A stretch of 64,000 bases of DNA from Pseudomonadota bacterium. Its GTDB lineage: Bacteria > Pseudomonadota > Alphaproteobacteria > Acetobacterales > Acetobacteraceae. How positions within the stretch are numbered: position 1 is the stretch's first letter; each line of letters begins with the position of its first letter. The translations under genes were made by a program, and so were the position numbers. The notes beneath the pieces were generated by a model, which was not told where the DNA came from, made no database searches, and saw only the letters and a list, made by a program, of their open reading frames with translations. This document shows positions 46,042-55,702 of the stretch, piece by piece. The stretch spans positions 1 to 64,000 of the forward strand of contig JAJZBV010000011.1 in the NCBI GenBank assembly GCA_021851785.1, written 5' to 3'.

Positions 46042-46827
46042 TCAGTGCGCGACCCAGCCGCCGTCGATCGAAAGCGGCACGCCGGTGATGGTTTTGGCGC
46101 CGTCCGAGCAGAGGAACACCGCCAGCGCGCCAATCTCCTCGGGGGTCGAGAAGGTCAGCATCGGCTGGGTTTCGGCGAGCATCGCCTTTTTCTCCTGCTC
46201 GACGCTGGTGCCGTTCTGCTTGGCGCGATCCTCCAACTGCTTCTGCACGAGCGGCGTCAGCACCCAGCCCGGGCAGATGGCATTGGCGGTGACGCCGTCA
46301 TTGGCGGCTTCGATCGCGACCACCTTGGTGAGGCCGACGATACCGTGCTTGGCCGCGACATAGGCCGCCTTGTGCGGGCTCGCGACCAGGCCATGGGCGG
46401 AGGCGATGTTGATGATCCGCCCCCAGCCTTTCTGTTTCATCGCCGGCAGCGCCGCGCTGATCGCGTGAAACGCCGCCGAGAGATTGATCGCGATGATCGC
46501 GTCCCATTTCTCGGCGGGAAATTCCTCCACCGCGGCGACGAACTGGATACCGGCGTTGTTGACCAGGATGTCGAGCCCGCCGAGGGTCTTTTGCGCCTCG
46601 GCGACCATGCCGCGGATTTCCGCGGGCTTGGTCATATCGGCGCCCGAAAACGCGGTTTTGACCGAAAATTCGGCGGCGGTATCGCTGACCAGCTTGTCGA
46701 TCGTGGCCCGATCGCCGAGGCCGTTGAACAGGATATGCGCGCCGCCCGCGGCCAGCGCGCGGGCGATGCCGAGACCGATCCCGCTGGTCGAGCCGGTGAC
46801 CAGCGCCACCTTGCCTTTGAGACTCAT
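46042..46827 (-). CDS. bdhA: 3-Hydroxybutyrate dehydrogenase
   Basis: 261 residues, a short-chain dehydrogenase. The cofactor loop is T-G-S-T-S-G-I-G near residue 10. N-N-A-G lies near 92, a catalytic Ser in A-S-A-H-G, and Y-V-A-A-K at about 155-159. The late Q-P-M-L-T-F-S-T-P-E-E-I-G and G-V-P-L-S-I-D-G-G-W fit bacterial BdhA closely. It interconverts 3-hydroxybutyrate and acetoacetate with NAD+, typically in polyhydroxybutyrate turnover. It follows adc by 35 bases. Confidence 0.93.
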   Translation of the reverse strand: MSLKGKVALVTGSTSGIGLGIARALAAGGAHILFNGLGDRATIDKLVSDTAAEFSVKTAFSGADMTKPAEIRGMVAEAQKTLGGLDILVNNAGIQFVAAVEEFPAEKWDAIIAINLSAAFHAISAALPAMKQKGWGRIINIASAHGLVASPHKAAYVAAKHGIVGLTKVVAIEAANDGVTANAICPGWVLTPLVQKQLEDRAKQNGTSVEQEKKAMLAETQPMLTFSTPEEIGALAVFLCSDGAKTITGVPLSIDGGWVAH

Positions 46828-46862
46828 GCGATTTTTCTCCTTGATGGTGAATTTGGATGGGC

Positions 46863-47606
46863 TCAGCGGGCGAGATAATCGTGCAGAACCTTGCCGTAGG
46901 GCAAGGTGAGGTCGGCGACCAGGTGGCGGCCGTACAGCACTTTCCGCACCGGCAGATCGGCGACCCGGCAATTGACATGGGCGACGAGATCGAGCCGCGC
47001 CGGCCCGCCCCAGGCGCCCTTCACGGTGATGTCGGAGAGGTGGTAGCCGATCAGTTCGGCGATCCGCGGCGAGCCATCGATATGGGGGATGAATTTGAGA
47101 TTGACGTTGAGCTTCTCCATCTCCGTCTTCACCTGCGCGTGATCGAGCCCGAGATCGGGGTATTTATAGGCCATGGTGCCCATGGCGACGCGGATATCGT
47201 CGTAATGCAGGGTGCCGGTCAGGGTGTCGTGGATGATGCGGAGATCGGGCTGGCCGATTTTTTTCGGAAACCCCCAGATTTCGCGCCCGCCAGTGGTCGG
47301 CGCCTCGTCATCCAGATACATCTGGGCGCTATAATTACAGGGGGTTCCGTTCCATTTCGCGGCGATGCCGCAGCCGCTTTCCTGGTAACTCCCGAAACCG
47401 GACGAATCCGGCATTTTCATCCATTCGAAAAACACGTGGTTGCCATCCGGCTCCAGCGGCTCGGGCAGCATGGCGCGGATGGCCTCCGGGTCGCTTTCAT
47501 AATGGATGACCAGATATTCGCGGTTGATGAAACGATAGGGCCCTTTGGGATAGCTCGGGCTCGCGAGCGGCATGGAGGAAGAGGCGAGGATCTCGTCGCG
47601 GGTCAT
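46863..47606 (-). CDS. adc: Acetoacetate decarboxylase
   Basis: 247 residues. The catalytic pair K115-K116 in E-I-W-G-F-P-K-K-I-G is at the same residue numbers as in the Clostridium acetobutylicum enzyme, and E-W-M-K-M-P-D and G-C-G-I-A-A-K flank it. The Schiff-base Lys decarboxylates acetoacetate to acetone and CO2. AGGAGCCGC lies before the ATG at 47606. Being first in an operon with bdhA, it links 3-hydroxybutyrate oxidation to acetone release, or disposes of excess acid. Confidence 0.94.
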   Translation of the reverse strand: MTRDEILASSSMPLASPSYPKGPYRFINREYLVIHYESDPEAIRAMLPEPLEPDGNHVFFEWMKMPDSSGFGSYQESGCGIAAKWNGTPCNYSAQMYLDDEAPTTGGREIWGFPKKIGQPDLRIIHDTLTGTLHYDDIRVAMGTMAYKYPDLGLDHAQVKTEMEKLNVNLKFIPHIDGSPRIAELIGYHLSDITVKGAWGGPARLDLVAHVNCRVADLPVRKVLYGRHLVADLTLPYGKVLHDYLAR

Positions 47607-47689
47607 AGCGGCTCCTTCGGAAATGATCCCCTGCAATAAGGGCTTTTCGCGCCGCCATAACAGCGGCAAGGGGCGAAAACCCGCTCACA

Positions 47690-48463
47690 TTACGGCGAGG
47701 GAGCGGGCGGGGGCGCCGGCTTCCAGGCGGCGAGCAGGTAATTGATCGCGACATCGCGGCTCAGGCGAAACCGCTGGCGGAGCGGATCGAAGCTCATCCC
47801 GGCGAGATCGAAGAGGCCGAGCCCGGCGGCGCCGAGCCCGTCCTCGATCTCCGCCGGCGTCAGAAAGCGCCGCCAGTCATGCGTCCCCGGCGGCACCCAG
47901 CCGAGCACGTATTCGGCGGCGAATTTGCCGAACAGCAGCGACCGCTTCGTGCGGTTGAGCGTCGACAGGACGAGAACCCCGCCCGGGGCGAGGCGGGCGG
48001 CGATCTCGGCCAGGAAGCGGCGCGGCTCGGGCACGTGCTCGATCACCTCGAAGGCGGTGATGGCGTCGAACATCTCGCCGTCGGCACCGAGCCTGGCGAG
48101 GCTGCCGAGACGATAGCGGAGCGAGAGATTCCGCCCCTCGGCGTGGCGGCGGGCGGCGGTGAGCACGGCCTCGCTGGCGTCGAGGCCGGTGACGTCGTGG
48201 CCGGCGCCGGCCAGCGCCTCGGCGGCGAGCCCGGCGCCACAACCGACATCGAGCACGCGGAGGGCGCGCCCGCCACATCGCTCGCGAAACCGCGCCAGCG
48301 CCCATTCAACGCGGATCCCGTTCATCCGATGCAGCGCCCGCATCGGCCCGGCCGGATCCCACCAGGTCTCGGCGAGTGCCGCGAAGCGCGCGATCTCGGC
48401 GGGCGAGACGTTGTCCGCTTGGGGCTGGTCCGCTTGGGGCCGGCCGGTTTCTTCGCTCTGCAT
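47690..48463 (-). CDS. ubiG: Ubiquinone biosynthesis O-methyltransferase UbiG
   Basis: 257 residues from the ATG at 48463 (GAGGAGAG upstream). F-A-A-L-A-E-T-W-W-D-P-A-G-P-M-R-A-L-H-R-M-N is the UbiG N-terminal signature. The SAM site is V-L-D-V-G-C-G-A-G-L-A-A-E near residue 72, and G-T-H-D-W-R-R-F-L lies near 195. It carries out both O-methylations of the quinone ring, whichever hydroxylases (oxygen-dependent or UbiUV) supply the substrate. The N-terminus contains Q-A-D-Q-P-Q-A-D from a 15-base duplication at 48414-48443. It diverges from lysC. Confidence 0.95.
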   Translation of the reverse strand: MQSEETGRPQADQPQADNVSPAEIARFAALAETWWDPAGPMRALHRMNGIRVEWALARFRERCGGRALRVLDVGCGAGLAAEALAGAGHDVTGLDASEAVLTAARRHAEGRNLSLRYRLGSLARLGADGEMFDAITAFEVIEHVPEPRRFLAEIAARLAPGGVLVLSTLNRTKRSLLFGKFAAEYVLGWVPPGTHDWRRFLTPAEIEDGLGAAGLGLFDLAGMSFDPLRQRFRLSRDVAINYLLAAWKPAPPPAPSP

Positions 48464-48557
48464 GTTGCCTCTCCTCGGTGAGGGCTTTATGTGATCCCCG
48501 CCGAGACGGCAAACCGCGCGCCGCGTTTGAGCCGGCCGGCCGTTCCCCGGGGGAGAG

Positions 48558-49778
48558 ATGGCTCGCATCGTCATGAAGTTCGGCGGCACCTCGGTCGCCG
48601 ATCCGGAGCGCATTCGCAATGCCGCCGCCCGCGTCAAGCGCGAGGTCGAGGCCGGAAACGAGGTCGCGGTCGTGGTCTCGGCGATGGCCGGCGCAACCAA
48701 CCAGCTCGTCGCCTGGTGTCAGGAGATGTCGCCGCTGCATGACGCCCGCGAATACGATACCGTGGTCGCGACCGGCGAGCAGGTGACGAGCGGCCTCCTC
48801 GCCATCGCCTTGCAGCATGTCGGCATCGAGGCGCGCTCCTGGCAGGGCTGGCAGATTCCGATCAGAACCGATGGCGCGCATGGCAAGGCGCGGATCGATG
48901 CGATCGAGGGCGCCGAGCTGATCCGGCGGATGCGCGACTTGCGCCAGGTCGCGGTGGTCACCGGGTTTCAGGGGCTGGGGCCGGATCATCGCGTCACCAC
49001 CCTCGGGCGCGGCGGCTCGGACACCTCGGCCGTCGCGCTGGCGGCGGCGCTGGCGGCCGATCGCTGTGACATCTATACCGATGTCGAGGGGGTCTTCACC
49101 ACCGATCCGCGCATCGTGGCAAAAGCCCGCAAGCTCGATAAAATCGCCTATGAGGAGATGCTGGAACTCGCCTCGGTCGGCGCCAAGGTGCTGCAAACCC
49201 GGAGCGTCGAGCTGGCGATGAAGGAAAAAGTCCGGGTGCAGGTGCTCTCCAGCTTCACCGACGCGCCCGGCACCCTGGTCGTGGATGAGGACGAAATCGT
49301 GGAAAAAGCATTGGTCGCCGGCATCGCCTATTCGCGCGACGAAGCCAAGATCACCATCCGCCGGGTGCCCGACCGGCCGGGCATCGCGGCGGCGATCTTC
49401 GGCCCGCTCGCGGGTGCTGCGATCAATGTCGACATGATCGTGCAAAACGTCGCCGCCGACGGCACCACCGACATGACGTTCACCGTTCCCAAGGCCGACC
49501 TGCCGCGCGCCGAGGCGACGCTCGCCGGGATCAAGGACGCGATCGGCTATGCCGAGATCACCGCCGATCGCGATGTCGCCAAGGTCAGCGTGGTCGGGGT
49601 CGGCATGCGGAGCCACGCCGGCGTCGCCAGCACCATGTTCCGCACCCTCGCCGAGAAGGGGATCAACATCCAGGTGATCTCGACCAGCGAAATCAAGGTG
49701 AGCGTGCTGATCGGCGCGGAATATATCGAACTCGCGGTGCGCGCCCTCCATACCGCTTACGGCCTCGATGCCGCCTGA
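48558..49778 (+). CDS. lysC: Aspartate kinase
   Basis: 406 residues. The kinase domain starts I-V-M-K-F-G-G-T-S-V-A. T-G-E-Q-V-T-S-G and G-R-G-G-S-D-T-S-A-V-A-L-A mark the aspartate and ATP sites. Two ACT domains follow from about 265 (K-I-T-I-R-R-V-P-D-R-P-G-I-A and K-V-S-V-V-G-V-G-M-R-S-H-A-G-V), the sites of feedback inhibition by lysine or threonine. It commits aspartate to lysine, threonine and methionine. It overlaps the next gene by 11 bases. Confidence 0.97.
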   Translation: MARIVMKFGGTSVADPERIRNAAARVKREVEAGNEVAVVVSAMAGATNQLVAWCQEMSPLHDAREYDTVVATGEQVTSGLLAIALQHVGIEARSWQGWQIPIRTDGAHGKARIDAIEGAELIRRMRDLRQVAVVTGFQGLGPDHRVTTLGRGGSDTSAVALAAALAADRCDIYTDVEGVFTTDPRIVAKARKLDKIAYEEMLELASVGAKVLQTRSVELAMKEKVRVQVLSSFTDAPGTLVVDEDEIVEKALVAGIAYSRDEAKITIRRVPDRPGIAAAIFGPLAGAAINVDMIVQNVAADGTTDMTFTVPKADLPRAEATLAGIKDAIGYAEITADRDVAKVSVVGVGMRSHAGVASTMFRTLAEKGINIQVISTSEIKVSVLIGAEYIELAVRALHTAYGLDAA

Positions 49779-50844
49779 CATCACCCCCCCGGAGTCCGCC
49801 GCTTCGGCGCCATCCGCCGAACTCGCCCGGCTGTTCGCGCGCGGCGCCGCCTTTCTCGGCGCCCGCGTCCCCATTCTCGGCGGTGCGATGAGCTGGGTGA
49901 GCGAGCGCCATCTGGTTGCCGCGATCTCCAATGCCGGCGGCTTCGGCGTCATCGCCTGCGGCGCCATGGGGCCCGATCTGCTCGCCGCCGAGATCGCCGG
50001 CACGAAGGCGCTGACCGATCAGCCCTTCGGCGTCAACCTGATCACCATGCATCCGGCGCTCGATCGGCTGATCGCGGTGACGCTGGCGTCCGGCGTCAAG
50101 CATATCGTGCTCGCCGGCGGCATCCCGCCGGGAGGCGCGATCCGCGCGATCAAGGAAGGCGGGGCGCGGGCGATCTGTTTCGCCCCGGCGCTGTCGCTGG
50201 CGCGGCGGCTGGTGCGCCTCGGCGCCGATGCGCTGGTGATCGAGGGGTCGGAGGCCGGCGGCCATATCGGCCCGGTCTCGCTCACCGTTCTGGCGCAGGA
50301 AATCCTGCCCCATGTCACCGAGGTGCCGGTGTTCGTCGCCGGCGGGATCGGCCGCGGCGAGGCGATCCTTGCCTATCTCGAAATGGGCGCCGCCGGCGCG
50401 CAGCTCGGCACCCGCTTCGTCGCCAGCGTCGAATCGATCGCCCATCCCCGCTTCAAGGCGGCCTTCGTGCGTGCCAATGCCCGCGACGCGGTGCCATCGG
50501 TGCAGCTCGACGAGCGTTTCCCGGTGATCCCGGTGCGCGGTCTCGTCAATGAGGGCACACGGCGCTTTCTCGCCCATCAGAGCGCGGTTCGCGACCGCTT
50601 TCTCGCCGGCGAACTCTCGCGCGAGGCGGCGCAGCTCGAGATCGAGCATTTCTGGGCCGGCGCCTTGCGACGCGCGGTGATCGAGGGCGATGTCGAGACC
50701 GGGTCGGTGATGGCCGGCCAGTCGGTCGGCATGGTCGGCGCCATCCAGCCGATCGCCGAGATCATCGCCGAACTCGAGACCGAGGCCACGGCCGCGCTCG
50801 CCGCGCGCCTGGCGCGAGCGGCCCCATCGCCGCCGGGGGAATGA
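49768..50844 (+). CDS. NAD(P)H-dependent flavin oxidoreductase, nitronate monooxygenase family
   Basis: 358 residues, an FMN barrel. V-P-I-L-G-G-A-M-S-W opens the active site. N-A-G-G-F-G-V-I-A, E-G-S-E-A-G-G-H-I-G near residue 155 and F-V-A-G-G-I-G-R-G follow, the standard order in 2-nitropropane dioxygenase/FabK-like proteins. It may detoxify nitronates or act as an enoyl reductase; the H-I-G-P loop is common to both. Its insertion between lysC and ptsP is unusual for this neighbourhood, although the codon use is ordinary. Confidence 0.9.
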   Translation: MPPDITPPESAASAPSAELARLFARGAAFLGARVPILGGAMSWVSERHLVAAISNAGGFGVIACGAMGPDLLAAEIAGTKALTDQPFGVNLITMHPALDRLIAVTLASGVKHIVLAGGIPPGGAIRAIKEGGARAICFAPALSLARRLVRLGADALVIEGSEAGGHIGPVSLTVLAQEILPHVTEVPVFVAGGIGRGEAILAYLEMGAAGAQLGTRFVASVESIAHPRFKAAFVRANARDAVPSVQLDERFPVIPVRGLVNEGTRRFLAHQSAVRDRFLAGELSREAAQLEIEHFWAGALRRAVIEGDVETGSVMAGQSVGMVGAIQPIAEIIAELETEATAALAARLARAAPSPPGE

Positions 50845-50866
50845 TCTGGCGCTGGGCACCCGGCGC

Positions 50867-53098
50867 ATGACCGCCGGCGCCATGAGCCGGCGCCTGCTCG
50901 CGCGGCTCCGCGAATTGATGGCGCGGAGTGCGGCGCCCCTCTCCGAACTCGCCGCCGTCATCGCCGCCGAGATGGTGAGCGAGGTGTGTTCGATCTACGC
51001 CCTTCGCCCGGGCGAGGTGCTGCAATTGGTGGCGACGCACGGGTTGCGTCCGGAGGCGGTGGGGCGGACGCGGCTCCGCATCGGCGAGGGGCTGGTCGGG
51101 CTTTCGGCGGCGACCGGCGAGACTCTCAATCTTCCGGATGCGCAGAACCACCCCGCCTTCGCCTATCGCCCGGAAACCGGCGAGGAGCCCTTCGCCGCCC
51201 TGCTCGCGGTGCCGGTGCGGCGGGCCGGGCGGATGCTCGGCATCGTCGTGGTGCAGAACCGGGCGGCGCGGCTCTATGCCGAGGACGAGGCGGAAACCCT
51301 GGAAACGGTCGCCATGCTGCTTGCCGAGCCGCTCGCCGCGATGGCCGCGGGCGAGCCCGGGGGCGAGGATCTGGCGACGACGCTGCCGCGGCATTTCGTC
51401 GGCACGGCCCTGGTTGCCGGCCTCGCCATCGGGAACGTGGTGGTGCATGGGCTGCGCCCGGCGCCGACGCGGCTGCTCGCGGACGATCCGGCGCAAGAGC
51501 AGGCGCGGCTCGCGCAAGCGGTCGCACGGATGCGCCGCGGGATCGACCAGTTGATCGCAGCCTCCGGCGATCTTCCGGTCGCGGCGACGACGCGTGACGT
51601 CCTGGAGGCGTATCGGCTGGTCGCCGAGGATGCCGGCTGGCTGCGGCGGGTCGCCGAGCGCATCGCGGCCGGGCTTTCGGCCGAGGCGGCGGTGCAGCGG
51701 GCGGCGAGCGAGGTGCGCGAGCGCATGCGCCGCATCAATGATCCTTATCTTCGCGAGCGTGTCGCCGATATCGAGGATCTCGCCGAGCGGCTGCTCGCGG
51801 CCCTCGATGCCGGCGCGCCGCCGCCACCGGTGCCGCCGGGGGCGATCCTGCTGGCGCGGCGGCTGGGGCCGGCGCATCTGCTCGACTGGCACGGGCGCGG
51901 CATCGCCGGGGTGGTGGTCGAGGAGGCGAGTGCCGCCGGACATGCGGCGATCATCGCCCGGGCGCTGGCGCTCCCCATGCTCGGCGGCGTGCGCGATGCG
52001 GTGGCGGCGGCCGAGCCGGGTGATCTCGCGATCCTCGATGGCGATGAGGGGCATCTGATCCTACGCCCGTCCGAGGATCTGCGTCTCGCCTATTTGCGCG
52101 CCGCCCACGACCGCGCCGCGCGCGCCCTGGTCTGGGCCGGCCTCGCCGGGGCGCCGGCGCGGAGCCGCGACGGGACACCGCTCCGGCTGATGATCAATGC
52201 CGGCCTCACGCAGGAACTGGCGGCGCTCGACCGCGTCGGGGCCGAGGGGATCGGCCTCTTTCGCACCGAGATCGCGATGCTGGCGCGCGGCCGTTTGCTC
52301 GATGTCGCCGAACAGGCGGCACTTTACGCCCGGGTGCTGGACGCCGCGGCGGGGCGGCCGGTGCTGTTTCGCACCCTCGATCTCGGCGGCGACAAGCTGT
52401 TGCCCGATGCCGGCGCGGTGACCGCCGAGAACCCGGCGATGGGCTGGCGCTCGCTCCGTGTCGGGTTGGACCGCCCGGCGCTGCTCAGGCGGCAATTGCG
52501 GGCGCTGCTGCTGGCCGCGGCAGGGCGGCCGCTTTCGGTGATGTTCCCGATGGTCGCGACGGTCGCCGAATTCGCCGCCGCCAAGGCGCTCCTGCTCGCC
52601 GAGCGAGAGCGGGTGCGCCCGGCCCCGGCGCGGCTTTCGATCGGCAGCATGATCGAGGTGCCGGCGCTGCTCTGGCAGATCGACGGCCTGCTCGCCGCGG
52701 CCGATTTCGTCTCCGTCGGCTCGAACGATTTGATGCAGTTCCTGTTCGCCGCCGATCGCGGCGCGCCGGCCTTGATCGGGCGCTATGACATTCTCTCGTC
52801 ACCGGTTTTGACCCTCCTGGAGGCGCTGGCGCGCCGCGCCGCCGCCGCACTCGTGCCGCTTTCGCTCTGCGGCGAGGCCGCCGGCGAGCCGCTGGTGGCG
52901 CTGGTTCTGGCGGCGCTCGGGATCACCACGCTCTCGATGAACGCCGCCGCGGTCCTGCCAGTGAAGGCGGCGCTGGCGGCGGTGGATCTGGCGGCGTTCC
53001 GCGCCGTTCTGGAGACGCTGCGTCGTCAGGCCGGCGATGCCGCGAGCCTGCGCGGCCCGCTCGAGATCTGGGCGCGGGAGCATGACGTGCCGATTTGA
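50867..53098 (+). CDS. ptsP: Phosphoenolpyruvate-protein phosphotransferase PtsP (enzyme I-Ntr)
   Basis: 743 residues. An N-terminal GAF domain (about 25-165, with P-D-A-Q-N-H-P-A-F) is followed by the PEP-utilising fold. The phosphorylated His is H359 in A-A-G-H-A-A-I-I-A-R. The PEP-binding barrel holds G-I-G-L-F-R-T-E-I near 460, E-N-P-A-M-G-W-R-S-L-R and S-V-G-S-N-D-L-M-Q-F, with Cys in L-S-L-C-G-E-A-A-G near the end. It starts the nitrogen PTS phosphorelay, which senses glutamine/2-oxoglutarate and often affects K+ transport, a link to the Kup gene in this window. Confidence 0.95.
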   Translation: MTAGAMSRRLLARLRELMARSAAPLSELAAVIAAEMVSEVCSIYALRPGEVLQLVATHGLRPEAVGRTRLRIGEGLVGLSAATGETLNLPDAQNHPAFAYRPETGEEPFAALLAVPVRRAGRMLGIVVVQNRAARLYAEDEAETLETVAMLLAEPLAAMAAGEPGGEDLATTLPRHFVGTALVAGLAIGNVVVHGLRPAPTRLLADDPAQEQARLAQAVARMRRGIDQLIAASGDLPVAATTRDVLEAYRLVAEDAGWLRRVAERIAAGLSAEAAVQRAASEVRERMRRINDPYLRERVADIEDLAERLLAALDAGAPPPPVPPGAILLARRLGPAHLLDWHGRGIAGVVVEEASAAGHAAIIARALALPMLGGVRDAVAAAEPGDLAILDGDEGHLILRPSEDLRLAYLRAAHDRAARALVWAGLAGAPARSRDGTPLRLMINAGLTQELAALDRVGAEGIGLFRTEIAMLARGRLLDVAEQAALYARVLDAAAGRPVLFRTLDLGGDKLLPDAGAVTAENPAMGWRSLRVGLDRPALLRRQLRALLLAAAGRPLSVMFPMVATVAEFAAAKALLLAERERVRPAPARLSIGSMIEVPALLWQIDGLLAAADFVSVGSNDLMQFLFAADRGAPALIGRYDILSSPVLTLLEALARRAAAALVPLSLCGEAAGEPLVALVLAALGITTLSMNAAAVLPVKAALAAVDLAAFRAVLETLRRQAGDAASLRGPLEIWAREHDVPI

Positions 53099-53401
53099 TC
53101 GGCTTCGACGCGCGGCGACTGGCAGGCAGGCCATCCAACGTGATTTTTTGGCGGAAAATGCCGACGATCTGCAACGCATGATTGATTCGACGCCGGAGAG
53201 CAATTGCGGCATGATGACGACTCGGATCATGACGGCTTGGATGATGAAAGCCCGGTTTGGGGGCATTCTAGCGGCCTGATGACCGCCGCGGAGGGTGGCG
53301 CCCCGTCCGCGATGATCGTGTCACCGCCACCAGAGGGAAGGTGAGGCTTTGGGTAGCGTGCAGTTGGATCGCGAAACCGGACGAGTGGCGGAAACCGCGC
53401 C
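53099..53401. other. Intergenic stretch between ptsP and the RodZ-like gene
   Basis: 303 bases. A plus-strand frame of 80 codons ending at 53279 overlaps the ptsP tail; its downstream part (from an ATG at 53082) is Met-rich and has no ribosome site, so it is not called. The codon pattern looks like decayed coding sequence. No hairpin, tRNA or riboswitch was recognised. The promoter for the RodZ-ispG-hisS-prfA series probably lies here. Confidence 0.4.
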
Positions 53402-54511
53402 ATGACTCGCCCGGAGAGTGACGCGATGGCGGTCGTCGATCGTGCTCCCCCCGGCGTCGGATCGCGGTTGGCGGCGGCGCGGGAGCGAATGGGTTGGGCG
53501 CTGCCCGATGTCGCGGCGACGCTCCGCATTCGCGAGCCGCATTTGCGGGCCATCGAGGCCGGACACAGCGCGGAACTGCCGGCCCCGGCCTATGCGATCG
53601 GCTTCGTCCGCAGCTACGCGACGCTGCTCGGCCTCGATCCCGATGACATGGCGCGGCGCTATCGCGCCGAACTTGGCGGCGAACACCGCAATACCGATCT
53701 GCAATTCCCCGCCCCGGTGCCGGAACGCGGCGTGCCGGCCGGCGCGGTGGTGCTGCTCGGGGCGGTGATCGCGATCGGCGCCTATATCGGCTGGTACCGG
53801 CTTTCCGGCGAGCGGCCGGCGCCGGAGCCCGTCATGGCCGCACCCGATCGTCTGGTCACGCCGGCGGTGGTCCCGCCGGCCGCGCCGTCGTCCGCCACGG
53901 TATCCCCAGCCCCCGGCACGTCCGCCAGCATGTCCGCCAGTACGTCCGCGGACACCGCCGCCCCGCCGGTCGCCGCGCCCTTGTCTCCCCCCTCGTCCAC
54001 ACCCGCGCCGCCATCCGCCGGCGCACCGGCCCCGGCGGCGGACACGACAGCGGACACGACAGCGGACACGGCAGCAGACACCGCGACGGCGACCGTCCCG
54101 CCCGCCAGCCCGCCCAGCGCGCCAGCCGCGCCTGCTCCGGCGCCAGCGTCGGCGGCTGGCGCCGAGGCCGGCTCTCCCTCCGCCGCGGCGGAGGACGCTC
54201 ATATCCTGCTCCGTGCCCGCGCCGATTCCTGGATCGAGGTGCATGACCGCAAGGGCCATGTCCTCCTGAGCCGCATCCTCCACAGCGGCGAGACCTGGCC
54301 GGTGCCGAACCAGCCCGAGGGCGCGCCGCAACTGTTGCTCACCACCGGCAATGCCGGTGGCACCGAAATCGTGATCGATGGCACGCCGGCGCCGCCTTTG
54401 GGCGCGGCCGGAAAAGTGCGGCGGGACGTCCCCCTCGGTGCGGCGCTGATGTCGAGCGGCGAGCCGGCGGCGGCAAATTCCGGCCCACGCTCTTCCAGCC
54501 CGGCGCAATAA
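53402..54511 (+). CDS. RodZ-like protein: helix-turn-helix, one membrane span, DUF4115
   Basis: 369 residues. Residues about 19-90 are a Cro/C1-type HTH (L-A-A-A-R-E-R-M-G-W-A-L-P-D-V-A, I-E-A-G-H, G-F-V-R-S-Y-A-T-L-L-G-L-D). One hydrophobic segment lies at 118-136. A long Ala/Pro/Thr linker carries A-D-T-T repeats, from 12-base units at 54038-54073. The C-terminal DUF4115 domain holds L-L-R-A-R-A-D-S-W-I-E-V and G-E-T-W-P-V-P. RodZ couples MreB to the cell-wall machinery. Position before ispG is conserved in alphaproteobacteria. Confidence 0.9.
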   Translation: MTRPESDAMAVVDRAPPGVGSRLAAARERMGWALPDVAATLRIREPHLRAIEAGHSAELPAPAYAIGFVRSYATLLGLDPDDMARRYRAELGGEHRNTDLQFPAPVPERGVPAGAVVLLGAVIAIGAYIGWYRLSGERPAPEPVMAAPDRLVTPAVVPPAAPSSATVSPAPGTSASMSASTSADTAAPPVAAPLSPPSSTPAPPSAGAPAPAADTTADTTADTAADTATATVPPASPPSAPAAPAPAPASAAGAEAGSPSAAAEDAHILLRARADSWIEVHDRKGHVLLSRILHSGETWPVPNQPEGAPQLLLTTGNAGGTEIVIDGTPAPPLGAAGKVRRDVPLGAALMSSGEPAAANSGPRSSSPAQ

Positions 54512-54586
54512 CGGCCATATCCCGATCGGGCACCGCTCCCGCCGCGCGGCGACGACGGTGCTCGGCGACAGAACCGGAGCCCCGCG

Positions 54587-55702
54587 ATGACCTATCGACC
54601 CTATCAGCAGATCACCCGCCGCCGCTCGCGCCAGATCCATGTCGGGCCGGTCGCGGTTGGCGGCGACGCGCCGATCAGCGTCCAGACCATGACCAACACC
54701 CCGACCACCGATGTCGCCGCGACGGTCGCGCAAATCCAGCGCGCCGAGCGCGCCGGCGTCGATATCGTGCGGGTCTCCTGCCCCGACGCCGAAAGCACCG
54801 CAGCGCTGGCCGAAATCGTGCGCGCCGTCGCGGTGCCGGTGGTCGCCGATATCCATTTCCACTACAAGCGCGCGATCGAGGCGGCGCAAGCGGGGGCAGC
54901 GTGTCTGCGCATCAATCCCGGCAATATCGGCAGCGCCGAGCGGGTGCGGGACGTGATCAAGGCGGCGCGGGATCATGGCTGCTCGATGCGGATCGGTGTC
55001 AATGCCGGCTCGCTGGAGAAGCATCTTCTGGAGAAATACGGCGAGCCCAACCCCGAGGCGCTGGTGGAAAGCGCGCTCGAACACGCGAAAATCCTAGAAG
55101 ACCACGATTTTCACGAATTCAAGATCAGCGTGAAGGCCTCCGACGTGTTCCTCGCCGTCGCCGCCTATCAGCAGCTCGCCGAAATCTGCGACCATCCGCT
55201 CCATATCGGCATCACCGAGGCCGGCGGGCGGCGGACGGGGACGGTGAAATCGGCGATCGGGCTCGGAAGCCTCCTCTGGGCCGGGATCGGCGACACGGTC
55301 CGCGTTTCGCTCTCGGCCGAGCCCGAGGAGGAGGTGCTGGTCGGCTGGGAGATATTGAAATCACTCGGCATTCGCCATCGCGGCGTGCGGGTGATCTCGT
55401 GCCCCTCCTGCGCCCGCCAGGGCTTCAACGTCATCGAGACGGTGGCGAAGCTCGAGGAGCGGCTCGCCCATATCGAAACCCCGCTCACCCTCTCGATCAT
55501 CGGCTGCGTGGTCAACGGGCCGGGGGAGGCGCTGATGACCGATCTCGGCATCACCGGCGGCGGCAATGGCCGGCACATGGTCTATCACGCCGGCAAGACC
55601 GACCACACGATCAGCGACGCCGACATGATCGAACACATCGTCGATCTGGTCGAGGCCAAGGCCGCCGCGCTGGCGGTGGCGCCGAAACAGGCAGCGGAAT
55701 AA
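54587..55702 (+). CDS. ispG: 4-Hydroxy-3-methylbut-2-en-1-yl diphosphate synthase IspG (flavodoxin/ferredoxin)
   Basis: 371 residues. It begins with a Tyr/Arg-rich lead and [13 protein letters not shown], then L-R-I-N-P-G-N-I-G near 105. The 4Fe-4S ligands are C272 and C275 (S-C-P-S-C-A-R) and C307 ([11 protein letters not shown]), with the adjacent Glu completing the site. It makes HMBPP in the non-mevalonate isoprenoid route, which feeds ubiquinone side chains. hisS starts directly after its stop with no gap. Confidence 0.97.
   Translation: MTYRPYQQITRRRSRQIHVGPVAVGGDAPISVQTMTNTPTTDVAATVAQIQRAERAGVDIVRVSCPDAESTAALAEIVRAVAVPVVADIHFHYKRAIEAAQAGAACLRINPGNIGSAERVRDVIKAARDHGCSMRIGVNAGSLEKHLLEKYGEPNPEALVESALEHAKILEDHDFHEFKISVKASDVFLAVAAYQQLAEICDHPLHIGITEAGGRRTGTVKSAIGLGSLLWAGIGDTVRVSLSAEPEEEVLVGWEILKSLGIRHRGVRVISCPSCARQGFNVIETVAKLEERLAHIETPLTLSIIGCVVNGPGEALMTDLGITGGGNGRHMVYHAGKTDHTISDADMIEHIVDLVEAKAAALAVAPKQAAE

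Noticed and set aside
53037-53279. 80-codon plus-strand frame between ptsP and the RodZ-like gene
   Set aside because: It overlaps the ptsP tail out of frame, has no ribosome site and no recognisable composition.
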